Assembly (NCBI GenBank): GCA_017479935.1
Contig: JAFVBO010000125.1
Location: 1 to 41,107, forward strand
DNA length: 41,107 bases
Origin: Lachnospiraceae bacterium
GTDB lineage: Bacteria > Bacillota > Clostridia > Lachnospirales > Lachnospiraceae
Direction of reading: 5' to 3'
Shown here in pieces: positions 1-9,700 of the stretch; positions within the stretch are counted from its first letter, which is position 1, and every line of letters starts with the position of its first letter. The notes under the pieces were generated by a model. That model had not been told where the DNA came from. It did not search any database and saw only the letters and a list, made by a program, of their open reading frames with translations. Both the position numbers and the translations under genes were made by a program.

Positions 1-633
1 CAGGTGAAAACGACATGGCGCTGTGATTCCAAAATGAATAAAAGCAGGCACCCGGACGTCGAGTGCAGGAATGATTCCATCCGGGATGACAGGCTGCGCC
101 AGATCATCGTGGATGCCTTTAATGCCCTGCCGGAACGAAGGGACGAGCTTGTCAGGCTGGAAGAGCGCCTTCGCTGGGGCGGGCTGGACAAGGCAGACGA
201 AGTGCTGACCAGAATGGAGACAGCGATGGATTCTCTGGAAGAGGAGATCCGTGAAGCACAGGAGGCTTGCAACACAGACGCAGAAGAGAACACGCGAAAG
301 CAGCTGGCAGAGGTCAGAGAAAAGTGGGCAGCCGCATCTGAGCAGAGGGCGGTTTACGCCGACAAAGCCCTTCATATCCGGGGCCTGCAGGATCGGGTCA
401 GGGCGATTGCGGAAGGAAGCGAAGAGCGCCCCTACCGAGAAAGCCCGAACGGACGGTGCGCGAAACCGGATCTTTTCTTCCGGCTCACAAGGCCGGGGTA
501 CGCGGACGGCAGAGTGACGGAATGCTCCGACGACGATATTCTCCGGTTTATCGAGAAAGTCGAGATTGGTTGGCAGACGGTTACGGTGACTTTTAAAGCC
601 GGGATCAGCGTGGAGCTGCCAAGGGAAGCATAA
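1..633 (+). CDS. Large serine recombinase, C-terminal fragment (5' end outside window)
   Basis: This frame is open at the left edge, so the gene begins outside the window and the first in-frame GTG at 4 is not a real start. The visible 200 or so residues match the C-terminal part of large serine recombinases. First come two cysteines (WRC and VEC), which would be half of the recombinase zinc beta-ribbon. A long charged coiled-coil follows (about residues 40-130), then a final beta-rich block (about 160-205, DDDILRFIEKVEIGWQTV) typical of the family's C-terminal end. Such enzymes insert and excise transposons or prophages by site-specific strand exchange, and usually lie at one end of their element. 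Catalytic residues are not visible here. A strong terminator follows directly. The next gene is 5'-truncated, which suggests the element boundary lies just downstream. Confidence 0.85.
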   Translation, partial: QVKTTWRCDSKMNKSRHPDVECRNDSIRDDRLRQIIVDAFNALPERRDELVRLEERLRWGGLDKADEVLTRMETAMDSLEEEIREAQEACNTDAEENTRKQLAEVREKWAAASEQRAVYADKALHIRGLQDRVRAIAEGSEERPYRESPNGRCAKPDLFFRLTRPGYADGRVTECSDDDILRFIEKVEIGWQTVTVTFKAGISVELPREA

Positions 634-645
634 GCAAGAAACACG

Positions 646-697
646 GCCCGCAGCATGGGAAACCGGGAAAACCGGCCTGTGCTGCGGGTCTTTTTTC
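646..697 (+). terminator. Intrinsic terminator after the serine recombinase
   Basis: CCCGCAGCA (647-655) pairs with TGCTGCGGG (680-688), followed by a TCTTTTTT tract. It lies 13 bases after the recombinase stop codon. Confidence 0.85.
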
Positions 698-785
698 GTT
701 TGGAGGTGCAATTAATCATACAGACCGTGCTCATGACATCATGAAATGTATACCGTCCTCAAAGCCCTGATAGAGCAGCACTTCT

Positions 786-3728
786 TTGCTAAAACGACGC
801 AATAATCTGGGCAGAATCGCAAATAAACCGGGGGTTTCGTTGCCGTATGTAGGGGCTGTCCTTATGCTTGGTGAGTGGGTGGACTTCCGTTACGAAGTCG
901 ATGGAAAGACCTATGAGTATAGCATGCCCGGCGGCGGGTTTGTGAGCCTGGGACGGCTGATCGACATCCTGGGGATTGCCAGCCAGAGCCGGAACGCGGC
1001 ACAGGCTTCTGAAAATACCCCTACGCCTGAAGTCACTATGCCTAGCCTTGAAGCGGCAGGTGAGGAACTGGAAATTTCCCTGGAAGAGGAAGTGTACAAA
1101 GCAGAAGATCTGTTCCTGGAAGCTGCCTTTGCCGGCGCGGATTCTACGGCGATCAGCGAAAATGCGAAGCATTTCCTTGAGGATGTACGCAGCGTAGAAT
1201 TTAGTAACCAGGAACTCGTATGGGTAGAAAAAATTGTCAAGGATACGACAGTAGGGGAACTGAAAGAAGCAAGTAATCTCCAGGTGCGCTATAGCGCGGA
1301 GATGACGGAAGAGAAGATTGCGGAGATCGATGCGCAGACTGTGGAAGCCGGGGACTGGGCTCTTCTTAGCGTGCAGGCGTTTACGAGTGAAGAAACGCTG
1401 ACCGTGACGATGAAGGATGGGGAGCGGTTCGAGGTAAAGGTGACGGATGCGCAAAACGAGGATGCCAGTATGCCTGGCGACAAGGGAAAATCTGGAGCAA
1501 CTGTGATAATTCCAGTGAGGAATACACTTGGAGCTACGCCAGTAAGAAAAAGTTCGTTAATAGATGAATCTGTTATTGAACAGATCATCGAAGCAGGCTC
1601 AGGAACGAATGAGGTTAGCGATAGCCAAGATAGTACTGGGCTGACTAAGCCAGAAGGAAGCAAAACATTACTACCGAATACAGATGAAAACAATGCCGAA
1701 GACGGTACATATACGCTTACATTAAGTGTAAAAGCTCATTCCACATTGTCAGAAGAGGAAGAGGTTACGAAATCCAACATTCTGTTTGTTATGGACCGAT
1801 CCAGTAGTATGATCACACATTTTGTAAGCAATGAGGTTCAGGAATGGTATTATGGGACCAGGGAAACAGCCTTTTTTAGAGGGGATGTGAATCCTGGGGC
1901 AGGGTATGCTTTCTACGGAGAAATAAATGGGGTAAAAGTTCCACTGAAGGCATACAAAAGCGTTCAGGGTTGGTATAATGGCTTTTATTATTCTTACCCA
2001 ACAGAAATAGAGACTCCGATAAATTGGAACGATGCAAACAGTAAAGACTTCTATTTTAAATACAGTAGCCGATCAAATAATAATTATGATACTGTTTACC
2101 CTGACACCGGAAAACTCTATGTCAGAAGCAAAACCACTCGTATGTATGCAGAACAAGTGGCGTTAAACAATCTTTTTAGCCAGCTCATGGCTAAAAACGA
2201 TGCATCTGGAGAGAATAGCGATATTGTTGAAATATCCGTAATAAGCTTCGGCGATGAAAGATTTGATGATAAAACATCCTGGAAAACTGAAACTGAGGCA
2301 AACGGATGGACTTCTGGCAATGATTATAGTTCCCTTACAACTGTCGTTAATAGTAATCGTTATTCCAGTGGTACGAACTGGGAGGAAGCATTGCAGTATG
2401 CGTACGACGTAATTAATACAAAGAAAACGGTTGATGTAAATGCCGGAAAAACAGATGAGGATTATTATGTCGTCTTTCTGACAGATGGAGAACCGACCTG
2501 TGTGGAAGGTGAGTCTGGAGGCGCGATGCATACGACAGATCCTGAAACAGGTGATATCACTGGTGGCTACGGCAATATCTATGCATATAATGAAGCGAAA
2601 GATGAAGCAAAAAAATTAGTGGATGAAGGCTATAAGTTCTATAATATTTTTACATACAGAAAAGATGAAGATGAAAAATACTCTATATACTTAACAAACT
2701 ACGCATATGGAAACGGAAATGATAATGAAGCTATCACGGAAGAAGTAGAAAAGTATTTTTCGGATGCTCAAACCCCAGATGACGTAGTGAATGCACTTAA
2801 TAATATTTTTTACACTATTGAAAAAGCTACAGGCCATGCCAATGTCAGTATAACAGATACATTGACCACGGACGCCATGACTACTACCGTAGTTCATGGG
2901 AAAACGAATGGATATACGTATAGTGTCAAGGACAAAAATGGTACAGTGCTGTATCGCGTCACAGCGACAGGAGATTTGAACAATCCGAATGTAGTCTTTG
3001 AGGTGCCGGCAAATAGTGATACAGAGTATACTGTAGAAAAAAATGTTATTGGCGGACGAACGGTTTATTCGATCGCTACTGAAGATGGAACTGAATATAA
3101 AATGGCACTGGCCGACGTTGACAACGAAACCGGTGAACTGATATGGGATCTATCTGGACTTGGAATATTGATGGATGGTTGCACATATAGTGTTAGTTTT
3201 GTAGTATGGCCGGATCAGGATGCTTACGATTATGTTGCGGCATTAAACAATGGCTTGGAAACTATTACAGTTTCAAGCGGAGATACTGTGGACGTAGATT
3301 GGAAGGACGAAAATGCGGTAGATACAGGAAAAGGATATAAAAAAGGCGGAAGTACTCAGTTTCCTTCTATTGTCAAGTATCCGGATGGCACATTTGCGGT
3401 TCTTACGAATACAGATCAGAAACTTCACTATTCTGTTGCAGAAGTTACATCTGATGGAACAAACACGGAAGTGAATGTGCAAGGTCCGTATTATCAGGAT
3501 TTACAGACTCCAAATCCAATGCCTCTGAAGGCAACGATGTCTAAACTCTCAAAAGAATGGAACGTCGATAGAAATCCGGAGGAACTGCTTAGACTGTTGT
3601 TTGAGTTCGAAGATGGCAAACCTAAAATGGTGGAAGGCAAGCCAGTACCTAAAAAATATTATAACGATGAGGAGGTACTTGTTTCCAACGGATTTAGTAT
3701 CAATTTTAAGATATTGCAGGATACATAG
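786..3728 (+). CDS. VWA-domain surface protein, 5'-truncated N-terminal fragment of a split gene
   Basis: This is the upstream part of a broken LPXTG adhesin-type gene. A VWA domain occupies about residues 325-620, with the metal-binding DRSSS at 337-341 and TDG at 566-568. Residues about 25-230 are paralogous to an internal stretch of the 2550-residue protein downstream: both share VDF..(V/N)G.TYE(Y/F)S(M/I)PGGG, a VEFSN block, and AQTVEAGDWALxS. There is no signal peptide and no convincing ribosome site. The only starts are TTG 786 or ATG 864, both unlike the family, so the N-terminus appears to be lost. The frame ends at TAG 3726-3728, but the same frame continues immediately (DPNAASYKSVSLGW) into the next entry. 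I read this as a nonsense mutation inside one gene. It is probably a pseudogene. Confidence 0.75.
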   Translation: MLKRRNNLGRIANKPGVSLPYVGAVLMLGEWVDFRYEVDGKTYEYSMPGGGFVSLGRLIDILGIASQSRNAAQASENTPTPEVTMPSLEAAGEELEISLEEEVYKAEDLFLEAAFAGADSTAISENAKHFLEDVRSVEFSNQELVWVEKIVKDTTVGELKEASNLQVRYSAEMTEEKIAEIDAQTVEAGDWALLSVQAFTSEETLTVTMKDGERFEVKVTDAQNEDASMPGDKGKSGATVIIPVRNTLGATPVRKSSLIDESVIEQIIEAGSGTNEVSDSQDSTGLTKPEGSKTLLPNTDENNAEDGTYTLTLSVKAHSTLSEEEEVTKSNILFVMDRSSSMITHFVSNEVQEWYYGTRETAFFRGDVNPGAGYAFYGEINGVKVPLKAYKSVQGWYNGFYYSYPTEIETPINWNDANSKDFYFKYSSRSNNNYDTVYPDTGKLYVRSKTTRMYAEQVALNNLFSQLMAKNDASGENSDIVEISVISFGDERFDDKTSWKTETEANGWTSGNDYSSLTTVVNSNRYSSGTNWEEALQYAYDVINTKKTVDVNAGKTDEDYYVVFLTDGEPTCVEGESGGAMHTTDPETGDITGGYGNIYAYNEAKDEAKKLVDEGYKFYNIFTYRKDEDEKYSIYLTNYAYGNGNDNEAITEEVEKYFSDAQTPDDVVNALNNIFYTIEKATGHANVSITDTLTTDAMTTTVVHGKTNGYTYSVKDKNGTVLYRVTATGDLNNPNVVFEVPANSDTEYTVEKNVIGGRTVYSIATEDGTEYKMALADVDNETGELIWDLSGLGILMDGCTYSVSFVVWPDQDAYDYVAALNNGLETITVSSGDTVDVDWKDENAVDTGKGYKKGGSTQFPSIVKYPDGTFAVLTNTDQKLHYSVAEVTSDGTNTEVNVQGPYYQDLQTPNPMPLKATMSKLSKEWNVDRNPEELLRLLFEFEDGKPKMVEGKPVPKKYYNDEEVLVSNGFSINFKILQDT

Positions 3729-3791
3729 GATCCGAATGCTGCATCATATAAATCTGTTTCTTTAGGATGGGATGAGGAGAAACAACAGTAT

Positions 3792-5441
3792 GTGTGGTAT
3801 GAAGGGGATCCGAATGATGAAAACGAAGATGTAACGCAATATACGAAAACCATCACATATGGAGAAGGCGAGGATGCTTTTTCTGTAACTATCGGAACGA
3901 AATGGGAACAGGATTTTTCCATTGCAACAGGATTGATGCTCACAGAGGAAAGATTAAGCGCAATAGGTTTGGATCCGAGTTCTTATTCCAGTGGAGTATA
4001 TTCAGGAAATGGGGTCACGTATTATGTTCTCGAAGATGGTCACGATTACAGGATCAGTGAACCGGAAATTGGCTATGAGTACGACTTCTCTGCGCCAACC
4101 TACCATCCGATGCTGGTTGATGGAGAACTGAAGAATGTCCTATTTACGAAGAACAATGATGGTTCAGTTACCATAATAAAGATTGAGGATCTTGTAATCG
4201 ATTCTGATGGGAAATCAGCCTTGAATGTAGTGAATACTTTACGCGGCTATATTCATCTGGATAAGATCGTCGTTGGTAAGGACGGAAATATAGTCCCATC
4301 AGATGGAACAGAGTTCGCATATCGTATTGAACTTGCAAACAATAATGCTCCGTTTACTGTGGCTGGAGATCATGTTCCGTGGTTTGGCGTCAATTTGCTG
4401 TTTTATCATGATGAAAACGGAAATTATTACCAGGCTGAACCGGACGGGAAAGATATCATTCAAGGGGAAAATGGAGAACAAATTATCATAGGTAAAATCA
4501 AACTTACAGATGCAAATGGAAATGTATTCTCTGGGACTTGTGAAGGCGAATTCCTGGAAACAGCAGGACCTGTGCTGGTGACATATAATGCTGGTGATCA
4601 GCAAAACAACATTATTTGGCTATATGGCAATCAGATGGAACATGATAGCGACTCCTATGTGTATGCTGATTTGACTATCAAGCAAGGGCAGACGCTCAGT
4701 ATTGCAAATGTTCCAGTTGGCACTACCTATACTATTAAGGAACAGCAGAAGAAAGGATATGAACTGATTGATATTGTGAAAGAGATCAGATTGAATGAAG
4801 AGACTTCGCCAATTTCAGCAGATCATGAAGCCGGTATTAACCTGCAGGACGGAACTATTACAGCGAGTATAGTCCCGAATATGGATAATCACATTGTATA
4901 TAAAAACAAATGCGTTTCGGTTGATATAACCATTCAAAAGATCGATGAAAAAGGTGAAAGTCTTGAAGGTGCGGTTTTCCAATTGGTGGCTGTAAATAGT
5001 GATGGACATGGAGAAGTGGATGTAGAAGGAATTGAAGGGCTTGAAACAGTAACGATTCCCGATGGGAACAGCGGGGGGACAAAAGCAGTTGAAAATGCCT
5101 TTACATCATCTACCGAGGTTCACACATTAAGTAATCTTCCGGATGGCACGTATCGCTTGAGGGAAGTATACGTTCCTGATGGATATATCAATACATTGCC
5201 GTATATCGAGTTCAAGCTGGAAAATCGTGCAATGACTGTTGTGACAACAAGCGAAAAGTTGGTTTTTACGCCTGGGAGTGGAAATGCTTTGGCATTGCTC
5301 AAGATTACGAATACTCCAGGCATGGCCCTTCCCTCCACCGGCGGCCAGGGAACCAACATGTTCTATCTGCTTGGCCTTCTGCTTGTCACCGTATCCGGTA
5401 CCGGATTTGCCATGACAAAAAGACGCGGCAAAGCAGCGTAA
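3792..5441 (+). CDS. Cna-B/LPXTG C-terminal fragment of the split surface protein
   Basis: This is the downstream continuation, in the same frame, of the VWA fragment ending at 3728. Homology-like coding sequence begins right after that TAG at 3729, and ATG 3792 is only the first in-frame ATG. It contains beta-sandwich (Cna-B/SpaA-like) repeats, the clearest at about residues 377-480 (VDITIQKIDEKGESLEGAVF ... LPDGTYRLREVYVPDGY). Then come the sortase motif LPSTG (513-517), a hydrophobic segment and the basic tail TKRRGKAA. In an intact protein this would anchor the chain covalently to peptidoglycan. Without a signal sequence this fragment could not be exported alone. Its C-terminus closely matches that of the intact 2550-residue protein, so the two genes are paralogues. 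No sortase gene lies in the window. Confidence 0.8.
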   Translation: MWYEGDPNDENEDVTQYTKTITYGEGEDAFSVTIGTKWEQDFSIATGLMLTEERLSAIGLDPSSYSSGVYSGNGVTYYVLEDGHDYRISEPEIGYEYDFSAPTYHPMLVDGELKNVLFTKNNDGSVTIIKIEDLVIDSDGKSALNVVNTLRGYIHLDKIVVGKDGNIVPSDGTEFAYRIELANNNAPFTVAGDHVPWFGVNLLFYHDENGNYYQAEPDGKDIIQGENGEQIIIGKIKLTDANGNVFSGTCEGEFLETAGPVLVTYNAGDQQNNIIWLYGNQMEHDSDSYVYADLTIKQGQTLSIANVPVGTTYTIKEQQKKGYELIDIVKEIRLNEETSPISADHEAGINLQDGTITASIVPNMDNHIVYKNKCVSVDITIQKIDEKGESLEGAVFQLVAVNSDGHGEVDVEGIEGLETVTIPDGNSGGTKAVENAFTSSTEVHTLSNLPDGTYRLREVYVPDGYINTLPYIEFKLENRAMTVVTTSEKLVFTPGSGNALALLKITNTPGMALPSTGGQGTNMFYLLGLLLVTVSGTGFAMTKRRGKAA

Positions 5442-5462
5442 CAAAATGACAAAACAGCAAAA

Positions 5463-5515
5463 GATCCAGGTGCACCATGTATTCGCGCATGGCACCTGGA
5501 TCCTGCGATGCTGTT
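5463..5515. terminator. Bidirectional terminator between convergent surface-protein and Rpn genes
   Basis: GATCCAGGTGC (5463-5473) pairs with GCACCTGGATC (5492-5502), and CATG/CATG extends the stem inward. T-rich tracts follow on the right (TGTTTTATTTTG) and on the left when read on the minus strand (TTTTGCTGTTTTG), so it can serve both genes. Confidence 0.8.
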
Positions 5516-6529
5516 TTATTTTGCTTTCAGTATCTCGTTTTGAACCTCTGCGATCAGGTCCATCGGATACTCGCCGAAGTCGCGGATTTCAGAGGGGGTT
5601 CTGCCTTTGCGCAACATGGCTTCAATTTTCTGCCGGTCACGCAGGACGATACCCTCGGCGATGCCTTCGGTTCTGCCTACAGCAATGCCTTCGGCTTTGT
5701 TTTGTTCTCCGTAGGACAACCAGTCCATACGTTCATAGCGTTCCTGGATGAGCATATGCTGTACCTCCTTGTCTTGTACCATGTTACGTGCTTCGCGCCG
5801 AATCTGAAGTAGATCTGAATTCAGGATGGCTGCGGCAGAGACCTGTGCGTCGTTCGGATCAGCGATCATGGCAAGCCAGGTTTGAAGATTGTCCGGCTTT
5901 CCGTCTACGGCCTCGGCGTTTCGACCGACTTTGAACTGTGCCAGGCATTTGTCCAGTTGGACGAGGATGACATTCGCCTTCGATGGATCGGAAAACCCGG
6001 AGTCGGCTATGTTGTGAGTAAAGCGGTGGATGTATCGTTCGCTTGTTTTGTCAAACTCCCGAAACGAGAGAGGGCTTTCCACCATTAGAACGATAAGAAG
6101 GACTTCTTTTAGATTAGAAGCAGTTACATCGGACTTTCTCTCGCCTGATTGGGTAGAATACTGCAGTAAAAGCATATCAGACGCATATAGCTCCGCACGC
6201 GTCAGAATGTGTTCTTGTCTTACCTTCTGAATTTCCAGATTTGTAAAGCGGCGATCTTTCAACCAGGCTGGAATATCCAGTACCATCCCTTTCGAATGTA
6301 CGGACTGCCGGAATAATTCGTTTGCTGCACTGGACCCGACATCGATGGTTGGATCCTGCGCAATCGCACGCATCAGAAAATTCAGGCGCTCCGGGTGAAC
6401 ATCCGCACTCAGAATACGTTTGGCTATTACATCTGAGTACAGGGGTGGCAGAAGTGTGCCAGCAAAGATTTCCTGGATTTCACGCTGGTCTTCCAGGGGA
6501 AGACCGGTCAGGGTTCTAGTCTCGTCCAT
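5516..6529 (-). CDS. Rpn-family PD-(D/E)XK nuclease / putative transposase
   Basis: The 337-residue protein resembles the Rpn (recombination-promoting nuclease, PDDEXK_2) family. The catalytic core is visible as D85 in LDIPAWLKD and E99-x-Q101 in FTNLEIQKV, the family's D...ExQ form of the PD-(D/E)XK motif. A helical middle follows. The C-terminus carries the Gly-rich EGIAVGRTEGIAEG stretch common in these proteins and ends in an RxxxxIxxMLxKGxTPxEI helix. Family members nick or cut DNA and promote RecA-independent recombination, and some act in phage defence. It has its own promoter and an AAAGGAG ribosome site 9 bases before the ATG, and converges on the broken surface gene. A truncated paralogue lies at 14496-15069. 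The family call is solid, the cellular role open. Confidence 0.75.
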   Translation of the reverse strand: MDETRTLTGLPLEDQREIQEIFAGTLLPPLYSDVIAKRILSADVHPERLNFLMRAIAQDPTIDVGSSAANELFRQSVHSKGMVLDIPAWLKDRRFTNLEIQKVRQEHILTRAELYASDMLLLQYSTQSGERKSDVTASNLKEVLLIVLMVESPLSFREFDKTSERYIHRFTHNIADSGFSDPSKANVILVQLDKCLAQFKVGRNAEAVDGKPDNLQTWLAMIADPNDAQVSAAAILNSDLLQIRREARNMVQDKEVQHMLIQERYERMDWLSYGEQNKAEGIAVGRTEGIAEGIVLRDRQKIEAMLRKGRTPSEIRDFGEYPMDLIAEVQNEILKAK

Positions 6530-6549
6530 GAGACAGTCTCCTTTCTTGT

Positions 6550-6578
6550 ATTATAGTCTGGATTGGAGATGAGGGCAA
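6550..6578 (-). promoter_or_regulatory. Promoter of the Rpn-family gene
   Basis: On the minus strand, TTGCCC (6573-6578), a 17-base spacer and a perfect TATAAT (6550-6555) precede the Rpn gene by about 20 bases. The ribosome site AAAGGAG lies between promoter and ATG. Confidence 0.65.
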
Positions 6579-6789
6579 GATAGCAAATGAATTTTTTGAA
6601 TACGAAGGTTTACGAAGAGTAGAGCTTTTAAGAGATTGATAGAAATAATCAAAAATGCGTATTCGAGCTATCAGGATGTGAGAACACCCTCAAGCCTATA
6701 ATAGTGGAATATTCTATACTTGTCAAGATATATTTCAACATTAGGAATACTAATGACAACAAAAAGCAACTGAAACGAGGAGGCTTCGC

Positions 6790-9700
6790 ATGAGCAAAAT
6801 TCTTCAGATAATTGAAAAGTGGCTGCGGGAAAATAAAAAGAGTCGTATTCTGCGTCAGCTTGCGACGTTTATGGCCTGTGTCATCATTTTCACGACTACT
6901 TATGCATTGATTCTTCCTGCCATCACCATCGAACAGGATGAGGCGATCAATGAGTATGGGTTTTATCTGGAAGACGCTCAGGCAAATCTGAATACAGATC
7001 AAGAGAACCCGGCAGATCCGGTTGCGGCAGCAGATGAGTTCTGCGCAGAAGCCTTGCAAGAAGGGGAACCGCAGGAGTTTCTGGTCGCTTCTGAGGAGGG
7101 CGAAATTCTTCTCGAAGAGTTTATTTTTGAGGAAGAGGTGTATGATTCTGCCTCGGAAGAGGAAGAAAATGCGGCTCCTTCTGAAAGTGCACAGGAAGAG
7201 ACGCCAGAAGTTTTAGAAGTCGAAGATAATCAGAATGAAGCGAAAGAGGAAGAGCTCGGCGCGGAAGAACCGCAGGAGAACAGTGATGCTTTCGAAGTGG
7301 TGGATCCGATAGAAGAACCGGAGGTCATCGGCGGGGATTATGAAGTAGAAGAATCGGAGGCGATCAGCGGGGATTTTGAAGTGGAAGAATCGGAGACGAT
7401 CGGCGGGAATCTTGGAGTAGAAGAACCGGAGACCAGTGGCAGTGATCCTGAGCCGGAAAATCTCGTAGCAGAAGAGCTGGAAACCGAAACTCAGATCCCC
7501 GAAACAGAAGGCACAGAAACTGTGAATCAGACCCCAGAAGCAGAAACCCTTTCGAAAGGAGAGAATACAGAAACTACGGATCCTGAGAGCGAGTCAGAAG
7601 AAGCGGAGTCCCAGGACAACCCTGAGAATTACGAAACAGAGAACAATCATGCTCCTGAAAGAAATCACAATATAGAAAATGATAATACATTCGCGGATGA
7701 TCCCGAACAGACAACCGCAGAAGAACATACCAATGAGGAGAGTCCGAAAGAGATCATCCTGATTTCCCAGCTTGCATCGACTGAGTGGAAACTGATCTTC
7801 CCCGCAGGCACTACCATCCCGGATGGAACCTCCTTCCGCGTAAGAGAAATCAGCAAGGATGATTCTGCCTATCTGGAGTATCAGAAAGCTGCCTATAGAG
7901 CGACCGGGCGAGAGACAAAAATCGCCGAGTTAGAAGCGCAGAAGGAAAAGATCGAAGAAGCGGAAATGATCCTGCAGGAGGAATCCGAAGAAGCCGGGAT
8001 GGCCGCCTATGCCGCACCGAATGCTTCTATTAACCATGAGACTGAGAAAGAAAACGAAACTCTTGACGGGGAAGAACTTCTGCTCGAGGAAGAAACCTTC
8101 TTCATAGAAAGCAATCTGGCGGAGGCGGAAATCAGCGAGAACACCATTCTCCTGGATGAAGAAAATGGTGAGGCTACGCTGAAAATCGGAGATCCCGATG
8201 GGATGTTGGCAGACACAGATCCAAAGAAAGAAGCGGAGCCAGTATCGGTCTTCCGTGTGTTTGCTGTGTCTATTTTTACACCGGATAACAGCCCTGTTGA
8301 TGCGAAAGAGGCCCGGGTGGAAGTCTGTCTGAAGGATGCAAAGCTGAACCTAGAAGCATACCCGGAAAAACCTGCGGATGTGAAAGCGGAAGAACTCTTT
8401 GCAGAAAAGCAGAAGGCGGAAAAGCAGACGGACGATGCCGCAATTGGAGAAGCTCCTGACAGCACCTCGGAAGAGGCGATGGACATCACGGCAGATGCGG
8501 CTGAAACCGATGACACAACCGAGAAATCCTTCTATCTGTACCGCAATGTGATAAAGGAAAACGCGGATCCGCTTTCCTATGAATTGGAAGCTGTCAATGA
8601 CGGGAAAGCCTTTGCGGAAAAGAGCGCGGCGAATGCGGAAGATCGCACCTTATACCTGTCCTTTATGCTGAGCGAGTTAGATAAGCTGAGCGTTCTTGGC
8701 GTGGAATATCAGCAGGAACCCGTGATCGCAGAAAGCGCGGATACGTCGGTTGTACAGGAGCTGAACGCAGGCACGGATCAGAAAAACCATGAGGGTACCG
8801 CACAGGAAGGCTCCGACGCGGAAATAAAAACGGCGGAAAGCACAACGGTACCGGAAGAGAATATCGAAGCGTTCATGATTGTCGAGGGAGAGGATTACAC
8901 CATCACCCTTGCGTACACCGCCAAGGCGGAAATCCCGGAAGACGCCATGCTGACGGCTTTCGAGATCGATAAAACCAGTGACGAATACGCCCAGTATCTG
9001 GCTGCAGCCCGGGCGGCGCTTGGCCTGTCTGAAAATGAAGCGGTGCCTTCTTACGCGGCTCGGTTCTTTGACATCACCATTCTGGACGCATCGGGCAAGC
9101 CCGTCGAGCCCAAGGCTCCGGTCAAAGTGGAAATTACCATCAGTGAAAAAGCAGAGCATACTGGGGATGTGCAGATCGTCCACCAGCACGCGGACGAAGG
9201 CATGGTGGCCGTGGGCGATGTGGAAGCGAAAACCGAAGAGGGCAGCAGCGTATCCGCCATGTTTGAAGCGGACAGCTTTTCTGTATATGGAATAGTCTAT
9301 ACTGTTGACTTTCATTATGCGGTCAACGGTCAGACGTATGAATTCAGCATCCCTGGCGGCGGCTATATCAGCCTTGGCCAGATGATTGAAATGCTGGGCA
9401 TCGAAAACCTGGAGCTCATCCCGGTTGAAACGCCGGTGTATACACTGATGGAGAGCGGTGACGGCGAAATCCTCCTGGACGAAGAAGAAAGGGAAGTTCA
9501 GTCCACCTTCATGGATGACCAGACATATACAACTGAGTTTATAACAGTCAGCGAAGCAACGAAAAAGTTTGTAGCCGAAGTGGCGAGCGTGGAATTCAGC
9601 AATCCGAACCTCCTTTGGGTTGGAAAGGCGGAAGAAGCGATCACCGTAGGGGCTATGAAGGAAATAAATGGGCTGAATGTCAGGTATTCGGCGGATTTAA

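Noticed and set aside
3726-3728. TAG read as pyrrolysine or another recoded codon
   Set aside because: TAG is the normal stop of the ABC subunit gene (23664-23666) and the second GH3 gene (40135-40137). No pyl genes are visible, and the gene is already 5'-truncated.
5446-5812. Plus-strand frames opposite the 3' end of the Rpn gene
   Set aside because: They overlap a terminator and the antisense of a supported gene, with no family features.
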